Positions 25,052-32,984 of a DNA stretch of 43,817 nucleotides are shown here, in pieces. The notes under the pieces are model-generated. The model searched no databases, was not told the DNA's origin, and was given only the letters and a program-made list of their open reading frames with translations. This DNA is from CAYZXK01 sp964482395. GTDB lineage: Bacteria; Planctomycetota; Phycisphaerae; UBA1845; Fen-1342. The position numbers and the translations under genes were made by a program. Location: positions 1 through 43,817 of the forward strand of contig CAYZXK010000186.1 of the NCBI GenBank assembly GCA_964482395.1. The letters run 5' to 3'. The stretch's first letter is position 1. Every line of letters starts with the position of its first letter.

Positions 25052-25063
25052 CTCTTCCGATCT
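25052..25063 (+). other. 12-base match to the end of common sequencing adapters
   Basis: CTCTTCCGATCT, the shared 3' end of widely used Illumina adapters, lies in the gap between two divergent genes and is preceded by GTGCT. A 12-base match in this window has a chance probability of about 0.5%. It may be coincidence or a join made by the assembler. Confidence 0.4.
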
Positions 25064-25245
25064 CTTGATCATAACATCTTGACCAGCGCGCATGGGTACA
25101 GGCGGCCCGGCAAAATCACAGATTGCAGTTATCAGACCACCCGGCCTTCTCGACCGACTTGACGGCTTTTCCAGCCTCGTGGGACAATACTGCGGCCAGG
25201 CCGCGATCGGCCAGAACCCCGGCGATCCCCGACAGGAGCCAGACC

Positions 25246-25917
25246 ATGCTCAGACCGTCCAATGTGCGATTAATGACCGGCCTGTTGATGGTTGCGCTCA
25301 CCTCCGGATGCGTCCCGCTGATCCTCGTGAACCGAATCGGCAACGGCCGGGCGGCAACCGACACCCGCGAGCTGCCCGCTTTCGACCGGATCGAATTCCT
25401 CCTGGCCGGTCGACTTGAAGTGCAAGTCGGCCAGCCGCAAACAGTAACGATCAGCGGCGACAGCAACCTCCTGGCGCTGGTACAGACCCAGGTCGATGCG
25501 GGCAAGCTCACCGTGAGAGCCAGCCAAACTTTCCACCCCACCCTGCCGCTGGTGGTGCGGGTGTCGGTGCCCGACCTGACCCTGCTCCAGGTGGACGGAG
25601 CCGGCGAGATTGAGCTCGCCGGCCTGGATAACCCCGCCCTGCGGGTCGAATTGACCGGAGCCGGTCAAATCACCCTGAGCGGCCAGACTGAAAACCTGAC
25701 CATCCAGCTTGCCGGAGCCGGTGACGTCGACGCTACCAACCTGACGGCTTCCGCGGTGAGCGTCATCATCAGCGGGGCCGGGAGGGTCGACGTCGCCGCG
25801 ACACAGACCCTGGATGTGACCATCACCGGCGTAGGGCTGGTCAGCTACGCCGACAGCCCAACCATCACCATCACCCAGAACACCTCCGGAATCGGCGAGC
25901 TTAGCCGCCGCGATTGA
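25246..25917 (+). CDS. Lipoprotein with head-GIN (DUF2807) domain
   Basis: A 223-residue lipoprotein. The signal peptide ends in the lipobox LTSGC at about residues 18-22. The mature part is a DUF2807/head-GIN beta-solenoid: FDRIEFLLAGRLEVQVGQPQ, then repeated short strands such as LTLLQVDGAGEIELAGL, LRVELTGAGQITLSG and LTIQLAGAGDVDATNL, each carrying the G-A-G turn that marks a rung. It is expected to be membrane-anchored outside the cytoplasm. Family function is unknown. The ATG at 25246 is chosen because AGGAG lies 7 bases upstream and the signal peptide starts there. Confidence 0.9.
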   Translation: MLRPSNVRLMTGLLMVALTSGCVPLILVNRIGNGRAATDTRELPAFDRIEFLLAGRLEVQVGQPQTVTISGDSNLLALVQTQVDAGKLTVRASQTFHPTLPLVVRVSVPDLTLLQVDGAGEIELAGLDNPALRVELTGAGQITLSGQTENLTIQLAGAGDVDATNLTASAVSVIISGAGRVDVAATQTLDVTITGVGLVSYADSPTITITQNTSGIGELSRRD

Positions 25918-25941
25918 AAAACCGGCTGACCGGCCGGCAGT

Positions 25942-26568
25942 TCAACGCTGATAAGTCCCAACCAGCTCGCCCTCGGCCAGGACATGCCCGCGGATCGCAT
26001 CCAGCAGTTGCGGCTTGGTCAGGCCGGGCTGGAGCGCCAAGGCGGAATCCAGAGCGTACAGCTTGAAATGGTAATGGTGCGTCCCGTGCCCCGGGGGCGG
26101 CATGGGCCCGCGATACCCGATTGTGTTCCAGGAGTTCTTGCCCTGGAGCACCCCGACCGGTTCGGCCAGTTTCTCCGAGCGCGCGATCCCCTCCTTCAGC
26201 CCGCTCAGCTTAGCCGGAATCTTGTAGATGACCCAATGGACCCAGGGCTCCGCGGTCGGCGCATCGGGATCGTCGCAGATCAGGGCCAGTTCGACCGCAC
26301 CGGCCGGGACATTCGACCAGGTCAGCGGCGGGGATACGTCGTCGCCCTCCCCGGTGTGACGGGTGGGGATCTTCTTGCCGGGGTCAAAGGCGGTGCTGGT
26401 GATAGTGAGTTTCATGGCTGGTTCTCCCACGGACTGGTCGGGGCGGGTTGCAGCGGGCCTCGTGCCGGCGGGTGGCGATTGAGAGCATCCGCCCCAGCCG
26501 GCCAACACGCAGACCCACCAAACCAGATTTCGCCCGACACCGCTTGCAAGCTCGGGGCAACTGGACAT
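25942..26568 (-). CDS. Secreted YbhB/YbcL family PEBP protein
   Basis: A 208-residue phosphatidylethanolamine-binding-protein homologue, bacterial YbhB/YbcL branch. The core begins MKLTITSTAFDPGKKIPTRH and contains SPPLTWSNVPAG, ICDDPDAPTAEPWVHWVIY with the conserved DDPDA and HW, and YRGPMPPPGHGTHHYHFKLY. The extra 51-residue N-terminus has a hydrophobic segment and Cys at GWGGC, suggesting an exported, perhaps lipid-anchored form, although the lipobox is imperfect. The start at 26568 has GGGAGAGG upstream. If translation began at the internal ATG the protein would be the usual cytoplasmic size. It is convergent with the GIN-domain gene, 24 bases away. Confidence 0.9.
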   Translation of the reverse strand: MSSCPELASGVGRNLVWWVCVLAGWGGCSQSPPAGTRPAATRPDQSVGEPAMKLTITSTAFDPGKKIPTRHTGEGDDVSPPLTWSNVPAGAVELALICDDPDAPTAEPWVHWVIYKIPAKLSGLKEGIARSEKLAEPVGVLQGKNSWNTIGYRGPMPPPGHGTHHYHFKLYALDSALALQPGLTKPQLLDAIRGHVLAEGELVGTYQR

Positions 26569-26605
26569 GATCGGCCTCTCCCTGTAGTTGATCCGGCTAG
26601 GTGCT

Positions 26606-26634
26606 ATCCTAAGTGACCGTGCGCCAGCGTGCAA
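26606..26634 (-). promoter_or_regulatory. Possible promoter of the PEBP gene
   Basis: On the minus strand, TTGCAC (26629-26634), a 17-base spacer and TAGGAT (26606-26611). Matches to consensus are moderate (3 and 4 of 6). The leader to the ATG at 26568 would be about 30 bases. Confidence 0.3.
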
Positions 26635-26746
26635 GGCAGGTCCGGGCGCCGAGGGCCCGCGAGCGCTGCGGACCGGCCCGCCGGCATAGCGCAGCGCGCC
26701 ACCCGGCAAACCGCAGGTGACAGCTCAGTCCAGGAGGTAACCCGTC

Positions 26747-27748
26747 ATGCAGGCAATGGTGCTCGATCGGATCGGCCCAATCGAAAACTCGCCCCTGAAG
26801 CTGGTGGACCGTCCCCAGCCGCAACCCGGTCCCGGAGAAATCCGAGTCTGGGTGCGTTGCTGCGCGATCTGCCGGACCGACCTGCACGTCATCGAAGGCG
26901 AACTGCCGCAACGCAGACTTCCAATCATCCCCGGCCATCAGGTCGTCGGGATAGTCGATGCCGCAGGTCCCGGCTGCCGGCTGCTTCAACCTGGACAGCG
27001 AGTCGGCATCGCCTGGCTGCGGCAGACCTGCGGAAGCTGCCAGTACTGTCGCAGCGGACGCGAGAACCTCTGTGAGCAGTCGGGCTATACCGGATACCAC
27101 GCGGATGGCGGTTACGCGCAATACGCGCTGGTGGCGGAAGATTTCGCCTACCCGATCCCGGAGGCGTTCTCCGACTGGGACGCAGCCCCGCTGCTATGCG
27201 CAGGAATTATCGGTTATCGGGCCCTCAAGCGCTGCGAGCTGCCCGCCGGCGGACGACTGGCACTCTACGGATTCGGTTCATCGGCCCATGTGGTGCTGCA
27301 AATCGCCCGGCATCGCGGATGCGAGGTCTATGTGGTCAGCCGGGCCAAGGCCCACTTGGACCTGGCCGCCCGACTGGGAGCGGTCTGGACCGGCCTGGAC
27401 GCCCGGCAGATGCCGGTGCTGGCCGACAGCGCCATCATTTTCGCCCCGGCCGGCGAACTGGTCCCCATCGCTCTAGAGCGGCTGCAAAAAGGCGGAACCC
27501 TCGCCCTAGCAGGGATTTACATGTCCGCGATCCCAGCTCTGGATTATGAGCGGCACCTGTTTTACGAGCGCAACGTCCATTCGGTGACCGCCAACACGCG
27601 GAGCGACGGCCGCGAACTGCTGGCTGAGGCCGCTCAAATCCCCATCCGACCGCAGGTTACCACCTACCCCCTGGCGGAAGCGAACCGGGCCCTGCAAGAC
27701 CTCAAGGCCGACCGGATCAGCGGCACTGGCGTCCTGGTAATCGAGTAA
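26747..27748 (+). CDS. Zinc-dependent alcohol dehydrogenase family protein
   Basis: A 333-residue medium-chain dehydrogenase. The catalytic zinc region has CRTDLHVIEGELP and GHQVVGIVDAAGPG (the usual GHE is GHQ here). The structural zinc site is CGSCQYCRSGRENLC, four cysteines in the standard spacing. The nucleotide-binding region contains LALYGFGSSAHVVLQIARHR, a GxGxxx variant, and the sequence ends with the expected PLAEANRALQDLKA segment. It resembles AdhA-type zinc-binding alcohol dehydrogenases; the substrate is unknown. AGGAGGTAACC before the ATG is the strongest ribosome-binding site in the window. It is convergent with the epimerase gene. Confidence 0.93.
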   Translation: MQAMVLDRIGPIENSPLKLVDRPQPQPGPGEIRVWVRCCAICRTDLHVIEGELPQRRLPIIPGHQVVGIVDAAGPGCRLLQPGQRVGIAWLRQTCGSCQYCRSGRENLCEQSGYTGYHADGGYAQYALVAEDFAYPIPEAFSDWDAAPLLCAGIIGYRALKRCELPAGGRLALYGFGSSAHVVLQIARHRGCEVYVVSRAKAHLDLAARLGAVWTGLDARQMPVLADSAIIFAPAGELVPIALERLQKGGTLALAGIYMSAIPALDYERHLFYERNVHSVTANTRSDGRELLAEAAQIPIRPQVTTYPLAEANRALQDLKADRISGTGVLVIE

Positions 27749-27763
27749 GGCCACCGGCCGACA

Positions 27764-28666
27764 CTAACGCCCAAGCGTGGCCAGCAACTGCTTGACTGTG
27801 CTGACCAGAAACGCCTCGCCGCCAAATGTCATGCCCAGGGCGCGCAGCTTGTCGGTGACGATCTGGTGCTGCGGCCGGCATTGCCGGCCTAGAATGCGAC
27901 TGGAGCTCCCGGTGAGCCTCTTGGTCAAACAGGCCACATCGTACTCGGAGATGTAGCGGTCACAGCAATTGTAAACCTGCCCGGCGACGCCCGGGGCGGT
28001 CAGCAGCAGGTCCACCGCGCGGGCCACATCCAGAGCGTGGACCTCCTTGCCCCCCTGCCGACAAATCACATCTTCCCCATATGCGATGGCGCGCACCAAG
28101 CCCGACCACTTGCTGTTTTCGGACGGCTCGGCCAAGCCGTAGATTCCCACCGGGCGTAGCGCGCAGATCTCGTAACCCAGCCCCAGACCATAACTGTGGA
28201 TGAACTTCTCGATGGCGGCCTTGTGGGCGCCGTAGTGAGTGGCGGGCCAGAGCGGGTGGGTCTCGTCCAGCGGCCGATCGTCCAGGATGCGGTCGTGGAC
28301 GGCGCAACTGGAGATGAAGATGAACCGTCGCACCCGGGCGGCACGGGCGGCCTCGATCAGTTCCAGCGTGCCAACCACGTTTTTCTGGGCGAATTCCACC
28401 AGCCCGCCGGGCTGCTCGCCGAAGTGGCCGCCGGGGTGGTGCAGGGCGGCATGCACGACCGCGTCGCAACCCTCCACCAGCCGCCGAGCCGCCTCAGGCT
28501 GGGCCAGCTCGCCGGGCACCCACTCCAGGGCCGCATTGGCCCGGTTCGGGGCTCGCCGATCGCTGCCCGGACGGTACCAGCAGCGACAGCGGTGCCCGCG
28601 CTGGGTCAAGTACTCGGTCAGGTAGCGGCCGAGAAAGCCCGTGGCGCCGGTGACGGCAAGTTGCAT
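27764..28666 (-). CDS. NAD-dependent epimerase/dehydratase family protein (extended SDR)
   Basis: A 300-residue extended short-chain dehydrogenase. The N-terminal dinucleotide motif is VTGATGFLG, the active-site segment is FIFISSCAVHDR with the catalytic pair in YGAHK, and LRPVGIYGLAE follows as in sugar-nucleotide epimerases and related reductases. These enzymes act on NDP-sugars or similar ketones, but no sugar-nucleotide operon is nearby, so the substrate is open. The ATG at 28666 begins MQLAVTGATGFLG. The SelW-like gene ends 57 bases upstream on the same strand, so the two may be co-transcribed. Confidence 0.92.
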   Translation of the reverse strand: MQLAVTGATGFLGRYLTEYLTQRGHRCRCWYRPGSDRRAPNRANAALEWVPGELAQPEAARRLVEGCDAVVHAALHHPGGHFGEQPGGLVEFAQKNVVGTLELIEAARAARVRRFIFISSCAVHDRILDDRPLDETHPLWPATHYGAHKAAIEKFIHSYGLGLGYEICALRPVGIYGLAEPSENSKWSGLVRAIAYGEDVICRQGGKEVHALDVARAVDLLLTAPGVAGQVYNCCDRYISEYDVACLTKRLTGSSSRILGRQCRPQHQIVTDKLRALGMTFGGEAFLVSTVKQLLATLGR

Positions 28667-28723
28667 CCGGTCCTCGATGACCGGGGTCGGCAGCGGGCCG
28701 ATCGGGGGTCAGCGGCTCGCCCT

Positions 28724-28951
28724 TCAGGATCGCAACGGGGCCAGCGACTCGAGAACCTCGGAGTTCTCAGGAAAACGCCCCACGTCGCGCTTGCTGAAGA
28801 TAAGTTTGCCGTCCGCTTTTACGTCGAACACCCCGCCCCGGCCCGCGACGAGTTGGCACTCGATCCCGTAGGCCTCTTTGATCGCAGCCGCCAAACTGGC
28901 GGCCTGCGGTAGGTAGTTTCACTCCTGACAATACGTGATAGTCACTTTCAT
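28724..28951 (-). CDS. SelW/Rdx-family selenoprotein with in-frame UGA (selenocysteine at residue 11)
   Basis: From the ATG at 28951 the frame reads MKVTITYCQE, then TGA at 28919-28921, then continues NYLPQAASLAAAIKEAYGIE and on through GRGGVFDV and DGKLIFSKRDVGRFPENSE to a real stop (TGA) at 28724-28726. With the internal UGA read as selenocysteine this is a complete 75-residue SelW/Rdx protein with the redox motif C-x-x-U (Cys8, Sec11). Every conserved family segment lies after the UGA, so a gene truncated at residue 10 would make no sense. A SECIS-like hairpin follows the UGA. GGAG lies 9 bases before the ATG. The family is a thioredoxin-like thiol redox protein of unclear substrate. Sec machinery genes must lie elsewhere. 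Confidence 0.88.
28883..28908 (-). promoter_or_regulatory. Bacterial SECIS element
   Basis: On the mRNA, CGCA (28908-28905), a bulged G, and GCCGCC (28903-28898) pair with GGCGGC (28892-28887) and TGCG (28886-28883). This gives a 10-bp stem with a five-base loop AGTTT (28897-28893). The loop starts 21 nt after the UGA and has G as its second base. Both fit the known rules for bacterial SECIS: a small apical loop with a G in its first two positions, 16-37 nt after the UGA. Confidence 0.78.
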
Positions 28952-28981
28952 CGCTTGGTCTCCGCGAGTCTGCTTATTGCG

Positions 28982-29010
28982 ATAATAGGCACCCAGAAGC
29001 CCGGGGGCAA
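28982..29010 (-). promoter_or_regulatory. Promoter candidate for the selenoprotein gene
   Basis: On the minus strand, TTGCCC (29005-29010), a 17-base spacer and TATTAT (28982-28987; 5 of 6 matches). Transcription would start near 28975, giving a leader of about 25 bases. The -35 hexamer overlaps the inverted repeat at 29006-29028. Confidence 0.5.
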
Positions 29011-29028
29011 CCAAGACCGAAGGTTGCC
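29006..29028. repeat. 7-9-7 inverted repeat over the selenoprotein promoter
   Basis: GGCAACC (29006-29012) and GGTTGCC (29022-29028) separated by 9 bases, in the 142-base gap between the divergent selenoprotein and redoxin/TPR genes. It overlaps the presumed -35 hexamer, the position expected of an operator controlling either gene. Confidence 0.4.
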
Positions 29029-29093
29029 TGCCGAGGCCGGCGCAGTTAACCTGGTTTTGGCGGCACGCTCCAGGCCGCTCAGGAAGTGACGGC

Positions 29094-30500
29094 ATGGAAA
29101 CTGACACGACGGGTGTGGAAGTCGACCAGACGCGAGTTCGCTCGGCGCTGGTCGAGCTGCGTTCGTCCCGGCTCTGGTCAGGGCTGTGCAAGGCGGCCGC
29201 CGTGGCGGCCGTCGCCAGCTTGACTGTCAGCGCCCTCGGTCAGGGCCGGGGGGGCCAGGATCGGGGGCGCGAGGGCCGGAAAGGCGCGGGTGCCGACCGC
29301 CCGGCCAAGGTCGCGATCGGCCAGCCGGTGCCGGAGCTGAGCGCGGACGGGTGGGTCAATTTCAATGGCACGCCCAGCCTGGACCACTTCCGGGACCGGA
29401 TCGTCGTGCTGTTCTTCTTCCGCACCGACGACAACTCGGCCGACTCGATCCCCACCGTCGGCGAAGCGCATAAAAACCTGAGCCAGTTGGGGGTGGTCAT
29501 TATCGGTCTGACTCCGGAAAAAAAAGAGGCCGTCGACCGGATCGTCAAAGCCAAGAACATAAAGTTCCCGGTCGGATACGGAGTGTCGACGGAAGAGCGC
29601 TACCAGGTGGCCTCGTTTCCGAAAGTCTACTTGCTGGACACGGCCGGCATACTGGTCAACCGCTTCCACCCGGACGATGAGTTGGAAGAAAGAATCCGGG
29701 CTCAGATGCGGGTGACTCCGCCGGTCGGGACCGATCCGCAGACGCTCAAGAGCCGCTTCGAACAGGCCCGGACCGCATACAAGAACCGGGAATACGGGAG
29801 GGCCTACACCCTGGCCGTGGCGGTCAGCAAGCTGACAGAAAAGGACAGCAGTCTGGGCAAGTCGGTGAGCGAGCTGCTTAAGCAGATAGAGGAGGGGGCC
29901 CGGAAATGGCTGGAGGAAGCCAAGGCCGCAGCCCGCAGCGGGGATTACGACAAGGCCTGCCGAATCGTAGCCGAAATCAGCGTCCGCTTCGCCGGCTCCG
30001 AGGTGGGAAGCGAGGCCGACGGCGAACGCGGACGGCTGATGGGAGATGGAAAGGTCAAGCCCAAGCTGCTGACGGCCCTGGAAAATGCCAAGGGGCAACT
30101 GGTCAACGAGCAGGCGGCCGAGCAGGAAGCCGCCGGCCGATACCTGGAAGCGATCCGACTCTATCGAACAGTCAGCGAGCAGCATCCGCAGACTGAGGCG
30201 GCCAGCGCTGCCGACAAGGCGATCGAACGCATCAACGCCGATCCCAAAGCCCAAGAGGCGATCCGGTCGCTGCGGGCCGATGAGGAGGCCGACCGGTGGC
30301 TGGACATCGCGAACCGCTTCGCAAGTGTCGAGATGTACGACAAAGCCCGCGAGTTCTACCAGCGGATCATCGACACTCATCCCGAGGCGCGATGCGCCGC
30401 CAGGGCCCGGCAACAACTCGCCCAGCTTCCGGCTGAACCGACCGGGCCCGAGGAACCGACATCGGCACCAGCCGAGGATGAAGACCAGGAAGGCGACTGA
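29094..30500 (+). CDS. Exported redoxin-fold protein with TPR tail, redox cysteines absent
   Basis: A 468-residue protein. A hydrophobic segment at about residues 32-50 (CKAAAVAAVASLTVSALG) suggests export. Residues 75-215 have the AhpC/TlpA redoxin layout: VAIGQPVPELSADGWVNFNG, DRIVVLFFFRTDD, the ISQ-like strand GVVIIGLTPEKKEAVDRIV and FPKVYLLDTAGILVNRF with the cis-proline region. Where active members have WCxxC after FFF the sequence is RTDDNSADSIPTV, so no peroxidatic or CxxC cysteine is present. The C-terminal half is helical with TPR-like repeats (for example LDIANRFASVEMYDKAREFY). It is probably a scaffold or binding protein. GGAAGTGA precedes the ATG. It is divergent from the selenoprotein gene. 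Confidence 0.82.
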   Translation: METDTTGVEVDQTRVRSALVELRSSRLWSGLCKAAAVAAVASLTVSALGQGRGGQDRGREGRKGAGADRPAKVAIGQPVPELSADGWVNFNGTPSLDHFRDRIVVLFFFRTDDNSADSIPTVGEAHKNLSQLGVVIIGLTPEKKEAVDRIVKAKNIKFPVGYGVSTEERYQVASFPKVYLLDTAGILVNRFHPDDELEERIRAQMRVTPPVGTDPQTLKSRFEQARTAYKNREYGRAYTLAVAVSKLTEKDSSLGKSVSELLKQIEEGARKWLEEAKAAARSGDYDKACRIVAEISVRFAGSEVGSEADGERGRLMGDGKVKPKLLTALENAKGQLVNEQAAEQEAAGRYLEAIRLYRTVSEQHPQTEAASAADKAIERINADPKAQEAIRSLRADEEADRWLDIANRFASVEMYDKAREFYQRIIDTHPEARCAARARQQLAQLPAEPTGPEEPTSAPAEDEDQEGD

Positions 30501-30868
30501 GTGGAATCCACCGGGGCGGGGCGGGCGGAGCTGCGGGTCATCGCCCATTGCCGGGTGTCGGGGTAATCGACGCCGCCGGGTCGCGGGCCTCGGCCGCCGG
30601 CCGGCGGATAAGTCCCAGCCGCGGAAGCTGTCAGGTCCCGCTCAGCTCGATCATGGCCCGCTAATCATTCCTGGCCGCAAAAGGACCGGGCCACAACGTC
30701 CGAAAGGACTGGTGGTAGGTTGGTCCGGCCGCTAGGATGGAATGGATGCCGGCGGCGGGCGGCGAACCGGTCGGTCGAGCCGGGCGGCCGATGTGCGCTT
30801 CGCAGCCCCACCTCGCCCGGTCCGGCCCGTCGCCCCGTCTGGCGCGGCGACCTGGAGCAGCAAGCGGG
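30501..30868. other. Intergenic region, nothing assigned
   Basis: About 370 bases between the redoxin/TPR gene and the FHA-like gene. The frame upstream of 30869 is open back to 30737, but those residues are Arg/Pro/Gly-rich and do not look like protein. No clear terminator or promoter was found. Confidence 0.4.
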
Positions 30869-32479
30869 ATGCGCCTGATCGTACTGCAAAACGACGCCAT
30901 GATCGCCGACGTGGTGTGCGGCAGAGAGAGCGTGCAGGTCGGGTCGGGCGAGGATTGCCGGCTGCACCTGGCGGATCCGCGGATCGCAGCCCGGCAGGCG
31001 ATCATCGCCCCGGAAGGGAACGGCACCTGGACCCTCCAGCAACTCGACACGAGGTGCGAAATACACCTCAATGGGATGACGGTCACGGACCGGGCCGAGC
31101 TGAAGGCCGGCGACGAGATCCGCATCCTGGACTACGCGGTCCGGGTCTACCCCGACTACCAGGCCCCCGCCGCGCGGGTCGCTTTGGGGACCTCGCGGGT
31201 CCAGCTTGAGCGGTTCGCGCAAGCCAAGCTGCCGCCCGGAGCGGTGGTCAAGCGCGCCGAGGAGCCGGTGACCGTCTTACCGGGCCAGATGGACGGGCTG
31301 GGGCGGGGCAATGTGGCGGTCTCGGGCTGGACCACCGTCGAGGAGCTGATGGACGCCGCCCTTCAACATCTGCTGACTCTGTTTGCCGCTCAGCGGGCCT
31401 GGATCGGAGTGCGGCGGGTCAACTACGGAGCGATGGAATACGAGGAGGGACGATCGATCACCGGCCAGGCCATCGACCTGCCGGAACCGGGACACGACCT
31501 GAAACCCCGGGTCCTGGACCGGGCCCAGTTCGTACTGGTCCCACGGCTCAGCCGGGAGGACCGGATCTCGATACTGGCCGGCCCGCTGATCGGCCCGGAC
31601 GGCAAGCTGGGCATGGTCTACGTCGACAGCGGGGACTCAGGACGCTGCTACGACACACGCGACCTGGACAACTTTATCCTCCAGCTCAACGTCGTCGCCT
31701 ACCAGCTCGACGCCATCTTCAAGACCATCGCCCGCAACCGCGCGGCCCTGATCGACGGCCAGGTCAGCGTAGCCCATGAAATCCAGGCCCGGCTGACCCC
31801 CCGTAAGCTGCCACAGTGGGAAGGACAACTGGTCTTCGGGGCGTTCCGCGAGCCAGGCCGGCAGCGAACCGGCGACATCTACGATGTCGTGCAATTGGCC
31901 AACAACCTGGCGGCCTTCATGATCGCCAACACCACCGCCACCGGCGGGCTGCCCAGCATGCTCATGGTCCAGGCTCAAACCGCTTTCCGCTCCGCGGTCA
32001 TGCACCAGGACAATCCCGCGGTCTGCCTCCGCACCCTCAACTGGCTGCTCTACGACGGCCAGAAGGACCATCCCCTGGAATGCTTCGTCGGCGTCGCCGA
32101 CCCCGGCACCGGCCTGATGCGCTATTCCGTCGCCGGGCACCTGGGAGCCTATATCATCGGACAGCGCGGCGAGCCCCGCCGACTGGGCACCGTCGAGCCC
32201 ACGCCAGCTTTGGGCCTGGTCAAGACCACCGTTTATCCGCTGCTGCCCGAGCAGCTCGAACCCGGCGAAACCCTGGTGCTATTCACCCCCGGTGTCATCA
32301 CCGCCAAGAACCGCCGCGACGAAGTCTTCGGCGAAGAGCGTTTCGTCAATATCCTCTGCGACAACTTCGGACAGTTGGCCAGCGCGATGCTGAAAGAAAT
32401 GCTGACCGACCTGCGCAACTTCACCGAAGGCGGCCAACAGCCGGATGACATCACAGTAATACTGGCACACCGCGTGTAA
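30869..32479 (+). CDS. FHA-like, GAF-like, PP2C (SpoIIE)-like signalling protein with degenerate active site
   Basis: A 536-residue cytoplasmic protein with three modules. Residues about 5-90 are FHA-like but lack key phosphothreonine-binding residues: VQVGSGEDCRL has no Arg where GR is usual, and AARQA stands where SRxHA is usual; LNG keeps the Asn. Residues about 150-290 are GAF-like (LLTLFAAQRAWIGVRRVNYG and GPLIGPDGKLGMVYVDSG). Residues about 300-536 are a SpoIIE-type PP2C domain. RTGDIYDV and the C-terminal QPDDITVILAHRV keep acidic residues, but the segment usually reading ADVSGHG is ANTTATGG, losing one metal Asp and the His. It may be a pseudophosphatase. The ATG at 30869 is chosen because FHA-like sequence starts there. 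Confidence 0.85.
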   Translation: MRLIVLQNDAMIADVVCGRESVQVGSGEDCRLHLADPRIAARQAIIAPEGNGTWTLQQLDTRCEIHLNGMTVTDRAELKAGDEIRILDYAVRVYPDYQAPAARVALGTSRVQLERFAQAKLPPGAVVKRAEEPVTVLPGQMDGLGRGNVAVSGWTTVEELMDAALQHLLTLFAAQRAWIGVRRVNYGAMEYEEGRSITGQAIDLPEPGHDLKPRVLDRAQFVLVPRLSREDRISILAGPLIGPDGKLGMVYVDSGDSGRCYDTRDLDNFILQLNVVAYQLDAIFKTIARNRAALIDGQVSVAHEIQARLTPRKLPQWEGQLVFGAFREPGRQRTGDIYDVVQLANNLAAFMIANTTATGGLPSMLMVQAQTAFRSAVMHQDNPAVCLRTLNWLLYDGQKDHPLECFVGVADPGTGLMRYSVAGHLGAYIIGQRGEPRRLGTVEPTPALGLVKTTVYPLLPEQLEPGETLVLFTPGVITAKNRRDEVFGEERFVNILCDNFGQLASAMLKEMLTDLRNFTEGGQQPDDITVILAHRV

Positions 32480-32984
32480 GCCTCGGAAACCGGGCGGCAC
32501 CGACCACACTCAACCCGGCGGCGCCTCAACCGACACCACCTGACCGCCGCCTCCCGCCCGGTCAGCCGACAGAATCCGGGTGCCCGGTCTCCCGGGAAGC
32601 TGAACTGCCGCCGCCAGCGGAATCGGGCGGCTCCTCCTCGGGCGCCTCGAAACCCGCAGACATAACCGTGCCCCCCGGAGCAATGCGACCCCGGGCACTA
32701 CTCGTTTTCGGGTAGGGTCACCCAGAAAAAACCCTGATGCCCAGGCCCGCCAGGTGCCATACCCATCCGTGCGCCGCCGGCGGAGGAACATTTGGATCGC
32801 TCAACTGGCCGGCTCGAAGCTGCAACTCACGTTGCCGCCGCAGGTTGCCGGCTTCGCCCGGGCGCGGGTACATCCACGGGGGCAGCGGCCTGGCGTCCGC
32901 AGCGTCTCCGCGTTATCCTACGGGTTTACGTTGTCTGGAGGGCTTAGGCCCGCCCACCTGCCTCGTAGCATAGGAGAACGCTAA
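32480..32984. other. Intergenic region, nothing assigned
   Basis: About 505 bases before the malic enzyme gene. No open frame has the local codon bias, and the longest minus-strand frame (about 93 codons) is low-complexity Arg/Pro/Gly. No T-tailed hairpin or good promoter was found. It may hold the leader and promoter of the malic enzyme gene. Confidence 0.4.

Noticed and set aside
28724..28951. Pseudogene or sequencing error as an explanation for the in-frame UGA
   Set aside because: The rest of the frame is intact and conserved, the UGA is at the redox position and a SECIS-like hairpin follows. It remains the main alternative to exclude.
28919..29191. 90-codon minus-strand frame ending at the UGA
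   Set aside because: Residues before the ATG at 28951 have no protein character. Only the last 10 codons are real, as the start of the selenoprotein gene.
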